From positions 1 to 36,709 of the forward strand of contig JACPAX010000084.1 of assembly GCA_016180585.1 (NCBI GenBank): a stretch of 36,709 nucleotides of DNA. Direction: 5' to 3'. The notes under the pieces are model-generated. The model ran no database searches. It had not been told where the DNA came from and saw only the letters and a program-made list of their open reading frames with translations. Every line of letters starts with the position of its first letter. Position 1 is the first letter of the stretch. The stretch comes from Candidatus Omnitrophota bacterium (lineage in GTDB: Bacteria; Omnitrophota; Gorgyraeia; 2-02-FULL-51-18). Both the position numbers and the translations under genes were made by a program. Shown in pieces: positions 28,128-36,709 of this stretch.

Positions 28128-28490
28128 TTGCGCCGCGAGAAGGCGGGCTATATCGTGATCGCCGACGAGCACCTGAAGGTGGTCGGGATGTTCACCGAGC
28201 GCGAGGTGCTGATGAAAGTCCTGAGGCCGGGAGTGCGGCTTGACGAGCCGGTATCCAAGCACATGCGCACCGACGTGCACACGCTGTCCAAAGGGGACAC
28301 GGTGGGCGCGGCCCTCGATGCGATGAACAAGTTCAGCATCCGGCACGTGCCGCTGGTCGACGAATTCGGCCAGATGAACGGCGTCCTCTCGGTCCGCACG
28401 ATCGCCAACTTTTTATCCGAGCTCTTCCCCACGGAAGTATTCAACATTCCCCCGCGTCCTCAGATCCATGAGACCGTGGAGGGCGGCTAG
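28128..28490 (+). CDS. CBS-domain protein, probably 5'-truncated in the first CBS repeat
   Basis: Reading starts at TTG within REKAGYIVIADEHLKVVGMFTEREVLMKV, followed by a full second CBS (VHTLSKGDTVGAALDAMNKFSIRHVPLVDEFGQMNGVLSVRTIANFL). Confidence 0.7.
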   Translation: MRREKAGYIVIADEHLKVVGMFTEREVLMKVLRPGVRLDEPVSKHMRTDVHTLSKGDTVGAALDAMNKFSIRHVPLVDEFGQMNGVLSVRTIANFLSELFPTEVFNIPPRPQIHETVEGG

Positions 28491-28508
28491 AAAAAAAGGA
28501 GTTTTTCA

Positions 28509-30346
28509 TTGCCGGTCCAAATTCCTGAACGAGAACTAGACTCGGTCACGATCCGTTTTGCCGGAGACTCCGGCGACGGGATGCAACTGACGGGCGACCA
28601 GTTCACCGACACCTCGGCGCTGATGGGCAACGACATCGCCACGCTTCCCGACTTCCCGGCGGAGATCCGCGCGCCGCAAGGCACGCTTCCGGGCGTGTCG
28701 AGCTTCCAAATCCAGTTCAGCAGAAACGAGGTGTTTACGGCGGGGGACGCGCCGGACGTGCTCGTCCTGATGAACTCGGCGGCGCTCAAAGTCAACCTGG
28801 GAGACCTCGTCACAGGGGGCCTTGTCGTCGTCAACTCCGATTCGTTCAACGAAGAAAATCTCAAAAAAGCGGGCTGGAAGTCCAACCCCCTCGAGGACAA
28901 TACCCTGCGCGATTACTCGGTCCTCAAGGTCCCGTTCTCCTCGCTCACGCGCAACGCGCTCGCCCAAAGCAAGATCAAGCCGTCGGAGGTGGACCGTTGC
29001 AAAAACTTTTTCGCGCTGGGGCTCGTCTTCTGGATGTACGGACGCACGCTCGATCATACCGTGAAATGGGTGCAGGAAAAGTTCGCCAAAAAACCCGAGA
29101 TCGCCGAGGCCAATCTGATGGCGCTGAAGGCCGGCTACAACTACGGGGACATCACCGAGACTATGCCGCATCGTTTTTTCGTGAGAAAGGCCGATATCCG
29201 GCCCGGGACCTACCGCAAGATCACCGGCAACGAGGCGACGGCCCTCGGGATCGTCGCCGCGGCGCAGCTCTCCGGCAAAGAAATCCTCTACGGCACCTAC
29301 CCCATCACGCCGGCCAGTAATATCTTGCACGAGCTTTCCAAACGGAAAAATTTCAGCGTGAAGACCTTTCAGGCGGAGGATGAGATCGCCGCCTGCGGAG
29401 CCGCGCTCGGCGCCTCGTTCGGCGGGCATATCGGGATCACCGCCACGAGCGGCCCCGGCATCTGTCTCAAGTCCGAGATGATCAATCTGGCGGTGATGGT
29501 CGAGCTCCCCCTCGTCATCCTGAACGTCCAGCGCGGCGGGCCCTCTACCGGGCTCCCGACCAAGACCGAGCAGTCCGATCTCCTCCAGGTGATGTTCGGC
29601 CGTAACGGCGATTCGCCGGTCGCGGTCGTGGCCGCCTCGACGCCGTCCAATTGTTTCGACTACACCCTCGAGGCCGTCCGGATCGCCGTCAAATACATGA
29701 CCCCCGTATTTTTCCTGTCCGACGGATACCTGGCCAACGGCGCGGAACCGTGGAATCTGCCGAAGATCGAAAATCTGACACCCATCAAAATCGAGCACGC
29801 GCGGCCGGTCGACGGCCGGCCGTTTTGGCCCTACGTGCGCGACGAGAAAACGCTCGCGCGCGGGTGGGCGTACCCCGGGACGCCGGGCCTTGAGCACCGC
29901 ATCGGCGGCATCGAGAAAGCCGACAAGACCGGCGCGGTCAGCTACGACCCTGAGAACCACCACCGCATGACGGAGCTCAGGCGCGACAAAATCCGGCGCA
30001 TCGCCGAGGACATCCCCCGCGCGGAGGTGCATGGCGATCAAAAAGGAAAAACGCTGGTGCTCGGCTGGGGCGGGACCTACGGCGCGATCTACGCCGCCGT
30101 GAGCGAACTGCGGAAAGAAGGCAAAAAAGTTTCCTCCTGCCATCTGAACTACCTCAACCCTTTTCCCAAAAACCTGGGGGAGATCCTAAAGAATTTCGAG
30201 ACCATCCTCATCCCCGAGCTTAATATGGGGCAGCTTCTTTTCCTGATTCGGGCCGAATTCGAGGGAGTGCGCGCGGTGGGCTGCAACAAAGTCAAAGGAC
30301 AGCCGTTCAAAATCAGAGAGATCCGCCAAGCGGTCGAGGAGCTGCG

Positions 30347-30350
<4 letters not shown>
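28509..30350 (+). CDS. korA: 2-oxoacid (2-oxoglutarate-type):ferredoxin oxidoreductase, gamma-alpha fused subunit
   Basis: 613 aa, TTG start; RFAGDSGDGMQLTG, GTYPITPASNILHELS, QAEDEIAACGAALGASFGG, NVQRGGPSTGLPTKTEQSDL. Confidence 0.9.
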
Positions 30351-33570
<3,220 letters not shown>

Positions 33571-33730
33571 GGCAGGCTTGGCTCAGGCTTGGGGACACGG
33601 TAGACGAACGAGCTTTTTAGCGAGTTGGTAGATGTCTTTTTGTCGCCTTCTTTGCGTAGACCAACGGCCAGAATTAAATATTATTTATAATAATCAACAG
33701 CATGAACAGTGGTAAAATGCGACTTATTCT

Positions 33731-34069
33731 ATGATTAAAAAGAATGAAAACCCATCCAATGGCTTATCTCAGGATGACAAAGAATCAATAGTTCGTATCC
33801 TGCTGGAACAGAAAACTATTGAAAAAATTCTATTATTTGGCTCGAGGGCTCGCAAAGATTATAAGAGCACCTCGGATATTGATATCGCCATCGTGGATGC
33901 GCAGTGGACGGACCGGGATATCAATCTCGCCAAGGATGCGCTGGAAGAAAAAATTAAGACCCCTTTAAAAATAGATTTGGTAAACTATCATGGTTTGAAG
34001 AATGAGCGTCTCAAACAACATATCCTGGGGGATGGCCAAGTCCTTTATGACTCAAGAAAGAATCCATGA
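33731..34069 (+). CDS. MNT-type nucleotidyltransferase
   Basis: 112 aa; ILLFGSRARKDYKSTSDIDIAI. Confidence 0.88.
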   Translation: MIKKNENPSNGLSQDDKESIVRILLEQKTIEKILLFGSRARKDYKSTSDIDIAIVDAQWTDRDINLAKDALEEKIKTPLKIDLVNYHGLKNERLKQHILGDGQVLYDSRKNP

Positions 34070-34439
34070 GCTTACGGCCGACTATCAGAACGCGTTGCGG
34101 CGGCTCCGGGAAGCCGCCCATGAGGACGCGTCTAAAGGCAGTATCGTCATTGATGGCACCATTCAAAGATTTGAGTTTACTTTTGAGCTGGCATGGAAGC
34201 TTTTAAAAAATATCCTGGCTTTTCAGGGTGTTGAGGCCGCCACGCCAAGAACCGCAGTCAAGGAAGCCTTTAGGGCGGGTCTTATTCAGGACGGACAAGG
34301 CTGGATTGATATGCTCGAAGACCGCAATCAGACTTCACACCTATACGACGAAGACAAAGCCAGAACAATCTTTCAAAAAATTATCACAGGGCACCTCAAC
34401 CTGCTTGAAACCCTGAGCATCCATCTCAACACTCTCTAA
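34047..34439 (+). CDS. HEPN / nucleotidyltransferase substrate-binding (HI0074-like) protein
   Basis: From MTQERIHELTADYQNALRRL (ORF track 34002..34439); FEFTFELAWKLLKNIL, RNQTSHLYDEDKA (R-x4-H). Confidence 0.88.
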   Translation: MTQERIHELTADYQNALRRLREAAHEDASKGSIVIDGTIQRFEFTFELAWKLLKNILAFQGVEAATPRTAVKEAFRAGLIQDGQGWIDMLEDRNQTSHLYDEDKARTIFQKIITGHLNLLETLSIHLNTL

Positions 34440-34452
34440 GCCAAGAGCTAAG

Positions 34453-34470
34453 CACGATGTTTTTATCGTG
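34453..34470. terminator. Possible hairpin terminator after the HEPN gene
   Basis: CACGAT-GTTTTT-ATCGTG; resembles a hairpin in the TonB-like ORF (35826-35857). Confidence 0.4.
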
Positions 34471-34486
34471 TCTCCCTCGGATTTTA

Positions 34487-34996
34487 TTATAAAAATTGAA
34501 TTGCGATCTCTTTCTGAAGAGACCGGTAGTCGTTGTCTTTGGTGAGAAGCGTCTCGCCGGTTTCGTGCGCGCAAGCCGCAATGTAGCTGTCGGCGATGCC
34601 CAGGCCGTGCTGGGCCTTGATCCGGCCCGCGGTCAAGAGAATGCGTTCATTCGGAAAAACCGTTGGAAGGCGCCAACTTCTCACAAGCCCGTAAATATTG
34701 TCTGCTTCGGCCTTGCCGCGCTTTTCCCATAAAAGATAATAAAGCTCTGTCAGGGCGATGAATGGAATGGAAGACGCCGTTTTGACTTTCGCAACTTCAC
34801 CCGCCTCTTTTTCTTCCGCGAGATAACAAATAAGGGCCGACGTATCCAATAGATAACGCGGGGACGGCATTAGGACCAGAACAATCTCCCCTGCCAGATC
34901 CACCAATTCCAGCCTGGAATGCGCCGCCATCTTGTATTTCTTGCGCACCGAGGACGGAATCACCACCTGCCCCTTGCTCGAAAGTTTGAGTGTCAT
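34487..34996 (-). CDS. AbrB (SpoVT/VapB-type) DNA-binding domain fused to PIN-domain (VapC-type) RNase
   Basis: Single ORF: MTLKLSSKGQVVIPSSVRKKYKMAAHSRLELVDLAGEIVLVL then MPSPRYLLDTSALICYL...FIALTELYYLL...GLGIADSYIAACAHETGETLLTKDNDY. ORF track 34487..35011. Confidence 0.88.
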   Translation of the reverse strand: MTLKLSSKGQVVIPSSVRKKYKMAAHSRLELVDLAGEIVLVLMPSPRYLLDTSALICYLAEEKEAGEVAKVKTASSIPFIALTELYYLLWEKRGKAEADNIYGLVRSWRLPTVFPNERILLTAGRIKAQHGLGIADSYIAACAHETGETLLTKDNDYRSLQKEIAIQFL

Positions 34997-35164
34997 TGGG
35001 TTCCCTCCCAACCAAAAGTATACCCTATTTTAAGAATAAGTAAACCAAAATTATAAAACGTCTTACCTCTCTCATAGAACAGGTGTCTGTCCCCATTTAA
35101 ACCGGCGGGAAAAGCGCGGAGCGGTTTACCCGTCCGAACGTCATTCTGGATCCCAATCCCAAAA

Positions 35165-35241
35165 CGTCATTCTGAGCCCAAAGGGCGAAGAATCTCCGAG
35201 TGAGATCCTTCCCCTTCGCTGCGCTCAGGGTCAGGATGACG
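35165..35241. repeat. GTCATTCTGAGC...GAAGAATCT-type intergenic repeat
   Basis: CGTCATTCTGAGCCCAAAGGGCGAAGAATCT ... CCTTCGCTGCGCTCAGGGTCAGGATGACG. Confidence 0.8.
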
Positions 35242-35367
35242 GGGCTAATTCGGACAGCTATGATTTAAAATATAACATATAGTTGTTACTTATTCCGGTT
35301 AAATAACACAATAATGTTATAAAGTAAATTTGGCCAAAACCGGCACTTTAGCCATTTTACCCAAATT

Positions 35368-36291
35368 TTACCGATAGTGGAAGGTGAAGCTGATCTCCAG
35401 GTCCTCTCGGCCGAGAATCGCCAGGATTTCCTCGGGGAGCGGCCCAAAATCGGGGACCCGCTGCACGGCCTCCAGGCAGTAGGCGGCAAAGAGGGGGTTC
35501 CCGCCGTCGTCCGCGACGCGGAGAATTTTGATCTTTCCTTCTCTATTCAGCGTGAATTGGATCACGGCGTCGGCGCCTCTAAACTCGCTGGGGTACTTGA
35601 ACGCGATGGGCGGAAACCAGGCGAGCCAGATCTTTTCTTTCAGATTTTTCATGTACTCGCCCATGCCGGATCCGGTCGCCTCAAACGAGATGTCGCCTTT
35701 GAACTGGGCGCCGAACGAAGGGGTTTTACTCATCTCCTGCGTCGTAATCTTATCCCGGCCATAGCGAATCGGTTCCACCGGTTCCTGCCTGTCGGCGGGC
35801 AGGCCACCGCTCTGATTCGGCCTGTCGGGGGACACGATTTCTTTATCGCGTCCCCCGGGCATCACCCGCCGGTCCGGTTGGCTTTTGGAAGATGAGCTTT
35901 CAGGCGAAGCCTCCCGAGGCGCGGGAGCGGGCGAAGGAATCCCATCCCCTCTTTGCTGCGCCAGCTGGTCGGAGGGCCCTTCTTTTATCTGGGGAGCGCC
36001 CGGCGCAAGGAGGGACGATTCTTGAGCGTCCTGGTTTACCGCGTCGCGCGAGGAAATCTTTTTGGGGGATTCGGGCTTTTCCGGACGGGTCTTGGGCGGC
36101 GCCTCGATAAACTCAAACCGGAGTTTGTCTTTTTCCGCTTGCCGGAGGGCTTGTTTGTGGATCCGTTCGGCCTGGAGGACATTTGAGAGGAGGGCCCTAT
36201 CGAACGAGACGAACGCCGCGCCGTTCACGGCCAGAGAAAGCGAGAGGCAAATCAGGCCCGTCAGCGCCGGGCGGGTCTCCTGATCGATCAT
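35368..36291 (-). CDS. TonB-like C-terminal domain protein with N-terminal TM and Pro-rich linker
   Basis: 307 aa; N-terminal TM GLICLSLSLAVNGAAFVSF, Pro/Ser-rich linker, C-terminal ...DAVIQFTLNREGKIKILRVADDGGNPLFAAYCLEAVQRVPDFGPLP. Confidence 0.8.
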   Translation of the reverse strand: MIDQETRPALTGLICLSLSLAVNGAAFVSFDRALLSNVLQAERIHKQALRQAEKDKLRFEFIEAPPKTRPEKPESPKKISSRDAVNQDAQESSLLAPGAPQIKEGPSDQLAQQRGDGIPSPAPAPREASPESSSSKSQPDRRVMPGGRDKEIVSPDRPNQSGGLPADRQEPVEPIRYGRDKITTQEMSKTPSFGAQFKGDISFEATGSGMGEYMKNLKEKIWLAWFPPIAFKYPSEFRGADAVIQFTLNREGKIKILRVADDGGNPLFAAYCLEAVQRVPDFGPLPEEILAILGREDLEISFTFHYR

Positions 36292-36317
36292 TTCTCCATT
36301 CCCCCTTTATTTATACG

Positions 36318-36653
36318 TTAATCAATAGGCGCCGGCGGCGTCTTGTTTGGCCGGGGCTCTCTGGACCGTAACGGGATCTCGACCTCCACCTCCCCGCCCA
36401 TCACCTGCGCCTGACAGCCAAGCCGGTAGGGGGGCTTCAGGTCAAACGAATCCAGGATCTCCGCCTCCGGCGGCTCCATCGCCGAGAGGTTCTCGGCCCC
36501 TTTAAGCACCACCACGCAGCAAGTACTGCACGAGCAGTTTCCTCCACAAGTGTGGTAAAGCCCCACGCCATGCTCGAGCGCAGCGTCCAGAATCGAAACA
36601 CCCGGGGCTATTTCCACCGTTACTTTCTTATCCCTAAACATAAGTTTTGGCAT
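36318..36653 (-). CDS. 2Fe-2S ferredoxin
   Basis: 111 aa; CGGNCSCSTCCVVV ... YRLGCQAQV. Confidence 0.92.
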   Translation of the reverse strand: MPKLMFRDKKVTVEIAPGVSILDAALEHGVGLYHTCGGNCSCSTCCVVVLKGAENLSAMEPPEAEILDSFDLKPPYRLGCQAQVMGGEVEVEIPLRSREPRPNKTPPAPID

Positions 36654-36709
36654 AAACCCAGTCCCAAGAAAAACGTTTAAAACTTTTTCTTCTCCGCTCC
36701 AAAGGACTT

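Noticed and set aside
28536-30143. 535-aa antisense ORF opposite korA
   Set aside because: Same GC-rich antisense artefact; korA motifs are unequivocal.

Overview
GC-rich bacterial (MAG-like) window. It begins exactly at the end of an IS4-type insertion sequence. It carries housekeeping genes (nnrE, recQ, ftsB-like, eno, purN, trxA, ispG, ispH, ccsA-like, korA/korB, thiC, tRNA-Thr(CGT), tRNA-Phe(GAA)), two unrelated fatty-acid desaturases, and a compact clade-II-like nitrous-oxide reductase cluster (Rrf2 regulator, nosZ, nosB-like, nosD::nosF, nosY, nosL, a disrupted cupredoxin/CarboxypepD-like gene, nnrS, a YncE-like beta-propeller). Accessory toxin-antitoxin-type modules are also present: a tripartite HipB/HipS/HipT-like locus, a class II Fic protein, ORF6N remnants with a serine-recombinase stub, a HEPN/MNT pair and an AbrB-PIN fusion. 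The most interesting signals are: (1) NosD and NosF fused in one ORF through a predicted TM helix; (2) a HipBST-like locus preceded by four helically phased TATACCC-N4-GGGTATA operators; (3) a single-ORF AbrB::PIN (VapB::VapC-like) fusion that lacks an obvious neutralising tail; (4) a three-copy palindromic element whose stem ends covary and whose TAG ends supply or abut gene stop codons; (5) a duplicated tRNA-Thr 5' fragment split by a 53-bp multi-hairpin insert; (6) Fic-promoter repeats. Family calls come from motif recognition only. No database search was run.
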